Notes: generated from the sequence alone by a model not told the origin. A DNA stretch of 64,000 nucleotides from Lachnospiraceae bacterium (GCA_017621815.1 JAGASK010000039.1:62001-126000); one strand, 5' to 3'; positions 35,649 through 44,429 are shown, counted from the first letter of the stretch. Numbers and translations are program-made.

Positions 35649-36575
35649 CTAAAAGAACAGGAAACGCTTTTTCTCTGCTTTCTTTTCAGAAACAGGTCCC
35701 ATTTCCTGCAAAATATGTTTAACTACCTCTGCCGCTTTTCCCTTCCACTGAGCCGTAATGTCAGCAATATCCGCTCCCCTGGCATACTGCATCAGGCTGA
35801 CAAAAATTTCCGGCAGCACATCTAAATCCTCAGGAGCCAGTTCGATTGCTCTGCTGCCGATAAGTTCCCGCCACTTTTCTCCGCTGTGCTGATTCTTATA
35901 AGCCCCCGCTTTCATGACAATATGGAAAATTTCATACTTCAAAGAGGCTTTTTCATAAAGCGCTCTGGCACTGCAGGCATGACTGTTATCTCCAAAAACA
36001 CGCTGAATTTCCTGGAAAGACAGGGAATCATGACAGCACTCATCCCCGATAGTGAAAAGAAAACCTTTTTCCTTTCTCTTATCATAACAATCTATCTTCG
36101 TGTGCTTATCCGCAAAATACCACGAAAGTAAATAAGATTCTCCGCCGTTTCCTCCGCCTCTTCCCTCAAAATATACGTCTAAAAGCTGTTCCGCTATACG
36201 GATATCCGCCTCAAACTGCGTGGTCTGAAGAGGCGCCTGGTCTGTTTTGGAATCCCCGATTGCCTGAAACATAATGTGCGGATTTGTTACCGGTACCTTA
36301 TCATAAATTTCCAGCATTGTCCTGTTTAGTGCACCTTTTGCTATTTCCTCGGATAAATATCCCATAGAACCGGTTACATCCAGTCCGAAAATAACAGCTG
36401 TGGATGCCGGATTATCCATGGAATCGCAGGACTCCCTGTATTTGATCCCATAGGGATTTAAATAATCCTTCATTTGCCTGGATTTGTATAAATCCTGTAC
36501 TGTAGACTGGCTGTTAATATTCCGCGCCGCCCTTAAATTATCCCAATCCTTGCTTTGATAGCTTCCATGTCCCAT
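35649..36575 (-). CDS. vWA-domain protein
   Basis: 308 residues from ATG 36575 (GGAGGG 7 bases upstream; an upstream in-frame ATG overlaps the previous stop region and has no site). The von Willebrand A domain has a MIDAS motif DVTGSMG (Asp66, Thr68, Ser70) after a hydrophobic strand, a Gly-rich loop GRGGGNGGES and FTIGDECCHDSLS. A basic C-terminal tail ends KKAEKKRFLFF. No membrane segment, so the domain is cytosolic, as in the TerY-type vWA proteins of Ter stress clusters. It is bracketed by the pseudokinase gene (24 bases upstream) and the PurA-like gene (11 bases downstream). Confidence 0.88.
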   Translation of the reverse strand: MGHGSYQSKDWDNLRAARNINSQSTVQDLYKSRQMKDYLNPYGIKYRESCDSMDNPASTAVIFGLDVTGSMGYLSEEIAKGALNRTMLEIYDKVPVTNPHIMFQAIGDSKTDQAPLQTTQFEADIRIAEQLLDVYFEGRGGGNGGESYLLSWYFADKHTKIDCYDKRKEKGFLFTIGDECCHDSLSFQEIQRVFGDNSHACSARALYEKASLKYEIFHIVMKAGAYKNQHSGEKWRELIGSRAIELAPEDLDVLPEIFVSLMQYARGADIADITAQWKGKAAEVVKHILQEMGPVSEKKAEKKRFLFF

Positions 36576-36599
36576 TTTTATTCCCTCCGCTTTCATTAT

Positions 36600-37631
36600 T
36601 TATTTTCTTCCGCTGTATATTTCTTCCTCGGTTACGGAAAGTGGAATAAACTTCCGTTCTCCGTAGGATTCTGTTAATACCTTGTCCCATTTTCTGAAAT
36701 CCGCCCTTGCATCCGCTTCCGGCGGAGTAAGAAGGAATTTTCGGAAGGGTGCCGGCAGGAGTTTATCCGCCTTCAACATTTCCCTGTCAGAATACCCTAA
36801 TAAGGCTGACGCTGTCACCCTGATACCTTCAAGGTCCGTCCGGTAACTGTTTCTGCTGCGCTTATCAGCCTGCCTGAATAACAGCCGCCCTTTGGCATTT
36901 TCCAGATAAGGTTTCACATCTGCGGAGGCCCCTGAAATTTCTGCACCGCAAAAACCGGCGAACCACCATCCGCCGTACAAATAAATCTGATGATTTACCG
37001 GATCCGCAAAAAGATTGTCTGCCGTCAGTCCGTTCAGCACCATATCGTTATAATGAAGCAGGCAGCAAAGATTTTCCAGCCTGCTGATTACCCATGCCAC
37101 GTGCCTGTCTAAAAGGATGCCAAGCATCCTTATGGGGTAGGTTCCCTCCCTTTTTTCAATGGCAATAAAAATGCTTCCATCCTCTAATCTGCAGTCTGTT
37201 ACATATTTCGGAACATAGTTTCTTAATTCCTTTTCCATTTCTTCATTGGGATAAGCAATTTTGCCTGTCATATCCAGATAATTCATGGCATACTTTTCAT
37301 ACTGCTTTTCAAATATGTAAATCACATTTTTCCTGGTCACATACATGGTGCAGATATCTGTTTTTCGTTTCGTAAGATAATTGACTTCTATGGTTTCTCC
37401 GTCATTCCGAAGAAACTCTTCCCTGCTTGCTTCCACGAAGAAACCTTCTTCAGGCGCTTTTTTTATCTCCTGATTTAATAAAGCAGAAAACATATTCTGA
37501 AACTGCTCATATAATTTTCTGTCCTGTTCAAATACTGTAGATTTGCTTCCGCAATAGGAACAGACTGCCAGATTTTGCGCCTTATCATAATCCATGGTTC
37601 CTCCGCACATTTTACATTTCAGAATTGCCAT
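36600..37631 (-). CDS. Zinc-ribbon protein with degenerate protein-kinase fold
   Basis: 343 residues; GGGGAGGA precedes ATG 37631. A zinc ribbon is formed by Cys6/Cys9 and Cys24/Cys27. The rest resembles a protein kinase in order: a beta-rich small lobe, a hinge-like IAIEKREGTYPIRML, a helix, then VLNGLTADNLFAD (about 198-210) where kinases have HGxLxPxN, and IYLYGGWW where kinases have DFG. SYRTDLEGIRVTASALLG fits the kinase helix-F region. The catalytic HRD aspartate and the DFG aspartate are missing, so it is predicted to be a pseudokinase. First gene of the compact three-gene unit with vWA and PurA-like proteins. The kinase reading is by pattern only. Confidence 0.75.
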   Translation of the reverse strand: MAILKCKMCGGTMDYDKAQNLAVCSYCGSKSTVFEQDRKLYEQFQNMFSALLNQEIKKAPEEGFFVEASREEFLRNDGETIEVNYLTKRKTDICTMYVTRKNVIYIFEKQYEKYAMNYLDMTGKIAYPNEEMEKELRNYVPKYVTDCRLEDGSIFIAIEKREGTYPIRMLGILLDRHVAWVISRLENLCCLLHYNDMVLNGLTADNLFADPVNHQIYLYGGWWFAGFCGAEISGASADVKPYLENAKGRLLFRQADKRSRNSYRTDLEGIRVTASALLGYSDREMLKADKLLPAPFRKFLLTPPEADARADFRKWDKVLTESYGERKFIPLSVTEEEIYSGRK

Positions 37632-37754
37632 ATTGCGGTCCTCCCCTTCCTGTAGATTATAAGAAATATTATATTCTACTTTTGGGAATTATGAAAGCAT
37701 CTCCTGATAAAGGATTTCTCTTTGTAACAGTTCAACCATGCTGAACCGTTCCCT

Positions 37755-38564
37755 TTAATTTCCCGAGCTTTTGTAAAATCTCAGGCTGTATTTCCAGAAT
37801 CCATATGCCAGCATATACAATGTAATTCCGATAATTGGCGTAATGTACATATAAACCGCCGGATACTGCGCCATATCCGGCTTACGCAGTAAGTATTGGG
37901 CAGGGAAATAATTCACAAAAGCAAACGGAACTACATATATCATACATATCTGAATTACTTTATGAAAAATGCTGATGGGGTATCCGGCAAATTTTCTCAT
38001 ATTCCAATAAAACAACTCTTTTAAGCTGTTTGTCTCGAAAAGATAAATATTTAAAGCTGCAAGCAGCAAAAAAATTGCCCCCTGAATCAGCACTCCGCCG
38101 ATTACCGTAAATATACAATAGACAATATTCCTTAAGTTCCATTCTATCCCTACCTCACCGGCAGTGATAATAAACAGCGCAACTCCCAGTCCCCCATGTC
38201 CAACTGCTGCAAACCAGTCTGCATTTGTAAATATCACCTGAAAAAGCAATCCTCTTGGACGTAAGATAAATCTGTCAAATCCTCCGTTTCTGACTGTCTT
38301 TCCAAAATCCCTAAGACCGGTAAAAAAGATAATCATAATGCCATAAGTCAAAAACAGAAGGCTGAACAGAAACAGCAGTTCATAAATATTCCATCCGCCC
38401 AAATTTCCAAACTTAAGCAGTGTAAAATAAATAACAATAATCCCTGTGGCTTCCCGAAAGAAAACCGTCAGAGAACTAAGCAAGGCATCTGTCCTGTATT
38501 GAAACCATGCCTTCATAATCGTTTTCGTATAAACCGCCATCACATGTAATGTATCACTTTTCAT
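37755..38564 (-). CDS. ABC-2 family permease (DUF990 type), second of pair
   Basis: 269 residues with about six membrane helices; matches the ABC-2-like permeases with the motif region TGLRDFGKTVRNGGFDRFILRPRGLLFQ (about 82-110, cytoplasmic loop), typical of exporters with paired permeases. Follows its sister permease after 6 bases and ends the six-gene unit; a GTTCA/TGAAC hairpin lies just after it (about 37728-37747). Probably exports a lipid, peptide or antibiotic in complex with the two upstream ATPases. Confidence 0.9.
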   Translation of the reverse strand: MKSDTLHVMAVYTKTIMKAWFQYRTDALLSSLTVFFREATGIIVIYFTLLKFGNLGGWNIYELLFLFSLLFLTYGIMIIFFTGLRDFGKTVRNGGFDRFILRPRGLLFQVIFTNADWFAAVGHGGLGVALFIITAGEVGIEWNLRNIVYCIFTVIGGVLIQGAIFLLLAALNIYLFETNSLKELFYWNMRKFAGYPISIFHKVIQICMIYVVPFAFVNYFPAQYLLRKPDMAQYPAVYMYITPIIGITLYMLAYGFWKYSLRFYKSSGN

Positions 38565-38570
38565 TTACCC

Positions 38571-39383
38571 TTAACCTCCCTGTACCACCAGCTTTTTCTG
38601 TCCTTTTTTCCAAAGCAATGTACCCAGAAGATAAATCAGCCAAATCCACACAAGCTGTATTCCGCACTGCTGCAGAATCTGCCGATACGAAAGCTGTCCT
38701 AAGTAAATCTGCACAGGAGTAAAATAAATATAGGGAAAAGGGGTCAGTTTCAAAGCCTCATAAAGCCATTCCGGCATAAACCATAACGGAATCATAGTTC
38801 CGGAAAGCACATTAACAAACACATCCTTCAAAGTTGATAAACTCCATATATTTATTGCCCAGAAAGCAGCGGCCTGCACGGCAAAGCTGATTCCCCACAA
38901 AACACCGTAGCCTAATATTGCGCTGAGAAGAAACAACAGCAGCATTACAATGTTCTCAGGCGGATAAATGCCGATGACCACAGCCGATATTATCAATGCC
39001 GGCAAAAAATGAAAAATAACATTAAATGCCGCATTTCCCATATTTTCAGCAAGCATCCTTCCCCTGAAGCTGACCGGCCTTAAAAATTCATTTGCAATAC
39101 TGCCGTCCCATACCTTAGACGGCAGAAAATAATCATCTACACAAAAAACTGCTTTCAGCCCCATGGAAAGAACAAAATTGGTGGATACCATTGATATAGT
39201 AATTCCGTCTACCTCACTCCTGCCGTTATAGAGCGCTATGTAAATCCCCGCAAAAATAAATATCTGCAAACATGTATTTAAAATGCTCATAAAGTGCTCA
39301 AACCTGTATGCACTTCGTCCTAAAAAACTTTTCTTTGCAAAGGCGAAATATGGTGCAATAAACATATCAGGATGCCTCCCCAT
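38571..39383 (-). CDS. ABC-2 family permease (DUF990 type), first of pair
   Basis: 270 residues, six predicted helices. The conserved loop LPSKVWDGSIANEFLRPVSFRGRML (about 86-110, only its type matters) matches the same position in the sister protein. It overlaps the upstream ATPase gene by 17 bases, indicating translational coupling. Likely forms a heterodimeric channel with the 37755-38564 product. Confidence 0.9.
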   Translation of the reverse strand: MGRHPDMFIAPYFAFAKKSFLGRSAYRFEHFMSILNTCLQIFIFAGIYIALYNGRSEVDGITISMVSTNFVLSMGLKAVFCVDDYFLPSKVWDGSIANEFLRPVSFRGRMLAENMGNAAFNVIFHFLPALIISAVVIGIYPPENIVMLLLFLLSAILGYGVLWGISFAVQAAAFWAINIWSLSTLKDVFVNVLSGTMIPLWFMPEWLYEALKLTPFPYIYFTPVQIYLGQLSYRQILQQCGIQLVWIWLIYLLGTLLWKKGQKKLVVQGG

Positions 39384-40362
39384 TATAAATTTTTCTTATG
39401 ATTCCTTCTATCTCCGGCTCGGAAATATTAATATCCCTCACGTCATAATTTGTCAGAAGATGATTCATCAGTTCATTGATTTGCACTTCCTTATTTTCAA
39501 AAACAAAACGCTTTTTTCTGCCGTCTGAATGATCCAGTTCCCTGATTTCAACCTTTTCGATGGACTTTATTTCACACCTTGAAGAAAATTCCACATCCAA
39601 TTGCCGTGTTGTTCCGTATTTCTCCCGGATTCCCAAAAGAGAACCGTCATAAACCTTAGTTCCATCATCAATAATAATCAGCCGTTTACAGGTCTTTTCA
39701 ATGTCCTGCATATCATGAGTAGTAAAAATCATTGTAACCCTGTCCTTTTCATTCAGTTCCCTGATGAAATCCCTTATACTTTCCTTTCCCACCACATCCA
39801 CACCAATGGTAGGCTCATCAAAAAACACGATTTCCGGTGAATGCAGAAGTGCTGCCACAATATCGGCTCTCATGCGCTGTCCCAAAGATAACTGCCTCAC
39901 AGGCTGGTTTAAAAAGCTGCCCATATCCAGCATGTCCGTAAATCTTTCCAGGTTTTTCCTGTACCTGTCCTCCGGCACCCTGTAAATCGCCTTCAGAAGC
40001 TCAAAGCTGTCAATTACCGGCAAATCCCATTGTAATTGCGATTTCTGTCCGAACACAACCCCGATGCTTCCCACATATTCTTTTCTTTGCTTATAGGGAA
40101 TATATCCATTGACCTTTATGTCACCCTTATCCGGATACAGAATACCGGAAAGCATTTTAATTGTGGTTGATTTACCGGCTCCGTTGGGACCGATAAATCC
40201 TACCATTTCTCCTCTTTCAATATGGAAGCTTATATCTTTCACTGCCTGCCTTTTTTCATATTCAGGTGCCACAAGATTGGCAATCATTCCGCTTACACCT
40301 GCTGCCCGCTTATTTACTTTAAACGTCTTGCTGATATTTTTCACATCTATAAAACTTCCCAT
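39367..40362 (-). CDS. ABC transporter ATP-binding protein (exporter, longer paralogue)
   Basis: 331 residues. Walker A GFIGPNGAGKSTTIKM (about 56-71), signature LSLGQRMRADIVAALL, Walker B IVFFDEPTIGVD, switch His in FTTHDMQD. The N-terminal insertion (NKRAAGVSGMIANLVAPEYEKRQAV) and C-terminal extension (about 240-331) are those of the ATPases that work with DUF990 permeases. Overlaps the first ATPase gene by 16 bases and the first permease by 17. Confidence 0.94.
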   Translation of the reverse strand: MGSFIDVKNISKTFKVNKRAAGVSGMIANLVAPEYEKRQAVKDISFHIERGEMVGFIGPNGAGKSTTIKMLSGILYPDKGDIKVNGYIPYKQRKEYVGSIGVVFGQKSQLQWDLPVIDSFELLKAIYRVPEDRYRKNLERFTDMLDMGSFLNQPVRQLSLGQRMRADIVAALLHSPEIVFFDEPTIGVDVVGKESIRDFIRELNEKDRVTMIFTTHDMQDIEKTCKRLIIIDDGTKVYDGSLLGIREKYGTTRQLDVEFSSRCEIKSIEKVEIRELDHSDGRKKRFVFENKEVQINELMNHLLTNYDVRDINISEPEIEGIIRKIYNGEAS

Positions 40363-41258
40363 TTCTCCGTCCCTTTCTTTTTCAACTGAATAATAATATC
40401 TCCTAAATCCGGTTTTCTCATTTTCACTTCCTTCACCTCTGACTGCTGCATAATCAGATTTATTACTTCCGCCGCTGTTACATAATTATCGTTATATTCT
40501 ATACAAAGCCTGTTATCATTGACCACATATCTGACAACAGGTAAATCTTCCAAATCCGGTATTTTATCTGAAAATTCCAGTAAAATCTTATTAATCGGCG
40601 CAAATTTTTTCCTTAATTGCTCCTCCTCTCCGTAATAACGAATCCTGCCTTCATCAATCAGCGCAATCCTGCCGCATACTTTAGATACTTCCGCCATATC
40701 ATGAGAGGTAAAAACCACCGTAACACCTTCTTTCTCCCTCTCCTTAAGCAATTCATAAAAAACCTGTTTTGCATTTTCATCCAATCCCACTGTAGGCTCA
40801 TCCAAAAGGAGCAGCTTTGGGCGGCTCACAAATGCTGCCCCGATTTCTGACCGTCTCCTTTGCCCCAATGACAAATTCTTCACCATCTGGTTTTCAAAAG
40901 CTGCAAATCCAAGTCTCTCCGATAAATCCTTATAATCCGCCCGGAATTTTTCTTTATTTATTCCGTATACTTTTTGCATCAATTCAAAATTTCCCGCAAC
41001 CGTATCATCCATTTTCAAAGCGGAAATATCAGTAAAAAGAATACCCAGCATTTTTCCCAGCTGCTTTCGCTCTTTCTCCGGCTGTAACCCTATAGTGCGT
41101 ACAGTACCGCTTTCGGGGGACAGCAAACCGCATGCCAGCTTTATAAATGTGGTTTTTCCTGCACCGGAAGCCCCAATCAGCCCCACTGTTTTTCCTTCCG
41201 GTACATAAATACTTATATCAGACAGGACAAATTTACTCACATTTTCAAAACTAATCAT
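40347..41258 (-). CDS. ABC transporter ATP-binding protein (exporter, shorter paralogue)
   Basis: 303 residues with Walker A GLIGASGAGKTTFIKL (about 31-46), signature LSLGQRRRSEIGAAFV, Walker B LLLLDEPTVGLDE and switch His in FTSHDMAE. It shares the C-terminal extension (about 215-300) with the downstream ATPase, so the transporter probably uses an ATPase heterodimer. Separated from the kinase gene by 71 bases holding a hairpin (41286-41314). Confidence 0.94.
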   Translation of the reverse strand: MISFENVSKFVLSDISIYVPEGKTVGLIGASGAGKTTFIKLACGLLSPESGTVRTIGLQPEKERKQLGKMLGILFTDISALKMDDTVAGNFELMQKVYGINKEKFRADYKDLSERLGFAAFENQMVKNLSLGQRRRSEIGAAFVSRPKLLLLDEPTVGLDENAKQVFYELLKEREKEGVTVVFTSHDMAEVSKVCGRIALIDEGRIRYYGEEEQLRKKFAPINKILLEFSDKIPDLEDLPVVRYVVNDNRLCIEYNDNYVTAAEVINLIMQQSEVKEVKMRKPDLGDIIIQLKKKGTEKWEVL

Positions 41259-41285
41259 TTCAAAGCAGCCTCCTATAATGAAAAT

Positions 41286-41314
41286 ATCCCTTGCAAAATC
41301 TGATTACAAGGGAT
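41286..41314 (-). terminator. Hairpin between kinase and ABC exporter genes
   Basis: ATCCCTTG (41286-41293) pairs with CAAGGGAT (41307-41314), 13-base loop, with ATATTTTC after it on the minus strand. It could stop part of the transcription from the regulatory genes into the exporter genes. A weak promoter (TTGTAA, 17 bases, TATTTT) overlaps it. Confidence 0.45.
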
Positions 41315-41329
41315 TGGGATAAACAACAA

Positions 41330-42058
41330 TTATTCAGGGATAAACACACTGGCACAGAAAAAACCTGCCTCCTCATGGAAATCACACATGCCCTGATATT
41401 TTTCTGCAATTTCCTTCGTCTGCAAAATGCCCATACCATGTTTTTCGCTTTCTTCTTTTGAAGAAAAAAGCTGCGGATTTTGCTGTAAAACCGATTTTCC
41501 GATTCTGTTTTTTACGCATATTATTTCATATCCGCATTTTTGATAAATATTTATAATTATTTCCTTTTTTACATCATTCTCTTTTTCTGATGCCTCAATG
41601 GCATTATCAAGTATATTGGTCAACATGGATGAAAAATCCATACTCTTCATCTTTTCAAAAGATAAGGTTTCTATTTCTGCTTTAATCAATATTCCTTTCC
41701 GGCGGGCGGCTTCAAATTTTTCATTTACAATGTGGTTTAGCAGAGAGTTACCCGTTTCTATGTAACTATGCACCGCATTCAGCTTATCCAGAATTTCTGA
41801 AGTATATTCTTTGGCGGAATCATAATCCTTTCCGTTGATATAAGAACCAATTATCATCAAATGATTTTTCATATCATGCTTCAGGCGTCTGATGCTTTGA
41901 TGCAGAGTCCTGATTTGTGCATCCTGTTCCTGCACATGTTCCCTTTCATCTTTAAGCTTCATAAATTCATATTCCAGCTCCGACTTCTCTGCAAACAGCT
42001 TCCTGTATTTTTCATCCAGCGCATCATATTCTTTTTTCAAATCTCTATACTTTTTCAT
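41330..42058 (-). CDS. Soluble GHKL histidine kinase
   Basis: 242 residues and no membrane helix, unlike most AgrC-like kinases. A coiled coil (about 1-45) leads to the phosphoacceptor in IRRLKHDMKNHLMIIG (about 56-71), N box TNILDNAIEASEKEN and the ATP lid with EKHGMGILQTKEIA. The start overlaps the regulator stop by four bases (ATGA). Lack of a sensor domain suggests that it senses a cytoplasmic cue or takes its signal from another protein, perhaps the exporter. Co-oriented with the two ATPases and two permeases downstream. Confidence 0.9.
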   Translation of the reverse strand: MKKYRDLKKEYDALDEKYRKLFAEKSELEYEFMKLKDEREHVQEQDAQIRTLHQSIRRLKHDMKNHLMIIGSYINGKDYDSAKEYTSEILDKLNAVHSYIETGNSLLNHIVNEKFEAARRKGILIKAEIETLSFEKMKSMDFSSMLTNILDNAIEASEKENDVKKEIIINIYQKCGYEIICVKNRIGKSVLQQNPQLFSSKEESEKHGMGILQTKEIAEKYQGMCDFHEEAGFFCASVFIPE

Positions 42059-42744
42059 TTCAGCATATACCTCATAAGCTGTACCTTAGCCTTTTCCCCA
42101 TAATTTCTTCCGATGGGAATCTTCGTCCCTGTTACCAGTTCTGCTTCATCCATGCCCAAACTCTTCACTGCCTGCTGGTTCACCAGAAAACCACGGTGAA
42201 AACGAATGAAACCTTTTCCGGAAAGAGTTTCCTCCATGGCTGCTATGGTATTCCTGATACGGTATACCTGCCCTGACGCGTATAATTTCAGATAATTACC
42301 TTCACTTTCAAGATAAAGAATTTCTGAAACCTTTAATCTTATGTTTTCACTGCCGCTTTTGAAAGTAAAATAGTTCTCTTTTCGGCACAATTCACGCTGG
42401 CAGTCATTCAATACTTTTTCAAGTTCATCCTTAAGGCAGCTTTTTCGTATAAATCCAAAGGGATGAAACATCAGACTGTCATAAACCAGTTCATCATGGC
42501 TTGTTACAAATACAAGCAGCGGCCTCTCTGACAGCAGATTGAGCTGCCTGGCAATATCCAGCCCTCCCAGCCCCGGCATATCAATATCAAGAAGCAGAAT
42601 CTCACATTTCAATACTCTTAACTTTTCCAACAATTTCTCACTATCTGTAAACTCCGCTACTGTACAATCCGGTAAAATTATTTTTACTCTCTCAGAAATA
42701 TTTTTCACAATTTGCGGCTCGTCATCACAAATAAATACTTTCAT
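42055..42744 (-). CDS. LytTR-family response regulator
   Basis: 229 residues. Receiver: acidic FICDDEPQ at the start, phosphoacceptor in EILLLDIDMPGLGG (about Asp57), switch Lys in FIRKSCLKDEL (position differs from usual KPF: RKS). LytTR part: VSEILYLESEGNYLKLYA, GFIRFHRGFLVNQQAVKSL. First gene of the regulator-kinase-ABC unit. Two direct repeats TGACAGGAT (42752-42790) overlap its leader and ribosome binding site and may be its own binding sites. Confidence 0.93.
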   Translation of the reverse strand: MKVFICDDEPQIVKNISERVKIILPDCTVAEFTDSEKLLEKLRVLKCEILLLDIDMPGLGGLDIARQLNLLSERPLLVFVTSHDELVYDSLMFHPFGFIRKSCLKDELEKVLNDCQRELCRKENYFTFKSGSENIRLKVSEILYLESEGNYLKLYASGQVYRIRNTIAAMEETLSGKGFIRFHRGFLVNQQAVKSLGMDEAELVTGTKIPIGRNYGEKAKVQLMRYMLK

Positions 42745-42753
42745 TTTCCCTGC

Positions 42754-42788
42754 ATCCTGTCACTTTACAATTCTCCGGTATCCTGTCA
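42754..42788 (-). repeat. Two direct repeats in front of the LytTR regulator gene
   Basis: On the minus strand TGACAGGATACCGG and TGACAGGATGCAGG occur 26 bases apart, the second running into the Shine-Dalgarno of the regulator gene. Paired direct repeats are how LytTR regulators bind, so autoregulation is plausible. The region is shared with the divergent acetyltransferase gene. Confidence 0.5.
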
Positions 42789-42888
42789 TAAAAAATATTA
42801 ACACAAATCCTGATATAAGGTGTAAAATATTTATCAGAAAGCAGCACCCATTTCATTTTTCTTTTGTTTTAAGAAAGGCTTTATTATT

Positions 42889-44136
42889 ATGGAAAACAAA
42901 CAAAGTGAATATATTTATCTCGAAACAGACGGAGATTTCAAAATGCGGGAGCTTGATAAAAGCGACTTGGAGCAGTTCAATGCCCTGCTTCAATATGCAT
43001 TTCAGGTAACCTCCTATGATTTGTTCCAGACCGGATGGCAGCAGGATGAAATCAAATATGCCAAACGTCCCATTCTGGAGGAAGCCTATGTTCTGGGATG
43101 GTTTTATAAGGAAAGGCTGGCTTCCATGATTGTGGTTTATTCCATGAAAGTGAATATCCATGACGAAATCATGGATATGGGCGGCATTACCGGAGTTGCC
43201 ACCTATCCCGAATACACCGGAAGAGGATTAATTCATTCCCTTATGAAGCATGTCATTAATTACATGCACGAAAAAGAAATGCCCATTTCATTTCTTTACC
43301 CCTATTCCATTCCTTTTTACCGGAAAATGGGATGGGAAATTGTTTCCGATAAACTTACCTTTACCGTCAAAGATACACAGCTTCCCAAAGCCCGGCCTGT
43401 AGGAGGCATGGTGGAACGCGTCAGCCTGGATTCAGAAGATTACCACAATGTACATTCTTATTTTGCCCTGCAGCGTCACGGCGCTTTAATCAGGGATTCT
43501 TTATCCTGGGAAGAATATTGGCGCTGGGACAATGACGATATGATAGCAGCCGTCTACTACAATAAGGAGCATAAGCCCTTAGGCTACGTGGTATATTATA
43601 TTGCCAATGAAATTTTTCACATTAAAGAAATGGTATATTTGAATATTGAAGCCAATTACGGATTATGGAATTATATCAGCGCCCATTTTTCCATGATTAC
43701 CCAGGTACAGGGGGATAATTACTCCGGCGAACCCATGGCATACCTGTTTGAGGACAGTGAAATCACCGAAACCATTTCCCCTTACATCATGGCAAGGATT
43801 ATCAATGTGCGTGATTTTCTTGAATATTATCCTTATCAGGTACAGCCCGAAGACTTCAAGATTCACTTCAAGGTGCACGATGAAATGGCCCCCTGGAATG
43901 AAGGGGATTACATGGTTTCCTGGCATGACGGAGAAACTGCCTGCGAGCAGGTGGAGGATAATCAGTCCATCAACGTTGTGGAACTGGATATCAATACCCT
44001 TACCACCATGCTCATGGGCTATAAGCGTCCTTCTTACTTATACGAACATGAAAAAATTAAGACCGAATATTATATGCTGACCTGGCTGGAACGGTTGATT
44101 GCCGTGGAAAAACCGTATTTTTCAGATTATTTTTAA
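42889..44136 (+). CDS. Eis-like GNAT N-acetyltransferase
   Basis: 415 residues with the three-part Eis plan. The N-terminal GNAT domain (about 18-150) includes MGGITGVATYPEYTGRGLIHSLM, where the acetyl-CoA loop YTGRGL is clear. A second GNAT-like region follows (about 170-290), and a C-terminal SCP2-like domain (about 300-415). The protein ends in PYFSDYF, consistent with the family, in which the C-terminal carboxylate takes part in catalysis. Eis proteins acetylate aminoglycosides, peptides or polyamines; the natural substrate here is unknown. Divergent from the LytTR exporter operon, which could reflect shared antibiotic response (inference). Confidence 0.9.
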   Translation: MENKQSEYIYLETDGDFKMRELDKSDLEQFNALLQYAFQVTSYDLFQTGWQQDEIKYAKRPILEEAYVLGWFYKERLASMIVVYSMKVNIHDEIMDMGGITGVATYPEYTGRGLIHSLMKHVINYMHEKEMPISFLYPYSIPFYRKMGWEIVSDKLTFTVKDTQLPKARPVGGMVERVSLDSEDYHNVHSYFALQRHGALIRDSLSWEEYWRWDNDDMIAAVYYNKEHKPLGYVVYYIANEIFHIKEMVYLNIEANYGLWNYISAHFSMITQVQGDNYSGEPMAYLFEDSEITETISPYIMARIINVRDFLEYYPYQVQPEDFKIHFKVHDEMAPWNEGDYMVSWHDGETACEQVEDNQSINVVELDINTLTTMLMGYKRPSYLYEHEKIKTEYYMLTWLERLIAVEKPYFSDYF

Positions 44137-44255
44137 TTCAGGAATATACTTTCAAACGAAAGCGAATCTCGGTTATAAAACATATAAGACATATTTAGCA
44201 AAAAATATCCTCATAATACTTTATTTCTCTTGTAAAGAAAGGAATTGATTCTAAA

Positions 44256-44417
44256 ATGAGACCTTATAATCAATATGAATATAAAGTGAAGTTCATTACT
44301 ATGCTTATTTTGAATATTTTTTACGAATCTGTAAAAAATATTCAAAAAGATTTGCATCCTGCATCTGAGAGATGTATATTGAATAAAATAGGCGAATCCG
44401 TAAAAAATGTTCAATAA
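44256..44417 (+). CDS. Small ORF (53 residues) with internal duplication, upstream of the AAA ATPase
   Basis: Starts at ATG 44256 with AAAGGAA about 12 bases upstream, ends TAA 44415-44417, and is followed 12 bases later by the ATPase start. Two related blocks, ILNIFYESVKNIQ and ILNKIGESVKNVQ, are encoded by a 36-base sequence repeated 69 bases apart (44310 and 44379). The first copy is also a perfect inverted repeat (44308-44324 with 44331-44347). It may be a small partner protein of the ATPase, a leader peptide, or a chance frame across a repeat; the last is not excluded. Confidence 0.45.
   Translation: MRPYNQYEYKVKFITMLILNIFYESVKNIQKDLHPASERCILNKIGESVKNVQ
44308..44347. repeat. Perfect 17-bp inverted repeat with 6-base loop
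   Basis: TTTTGAATATTTTTTAC (44308-44324) is the exact reverse complement of GTAAAAAATATTCAAAA (44331-44347). A second copy of the right arm, GTAAAAAATGTTCAA (44400-44414), lies next to the ATPase ribosome binding site. It is A+T-rich and could be a binding site, an RNA hairpin or only part of the small ORF. Confidence 0.7.
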
Positions 44418-44429
44418 AGGAGAGGGGTT

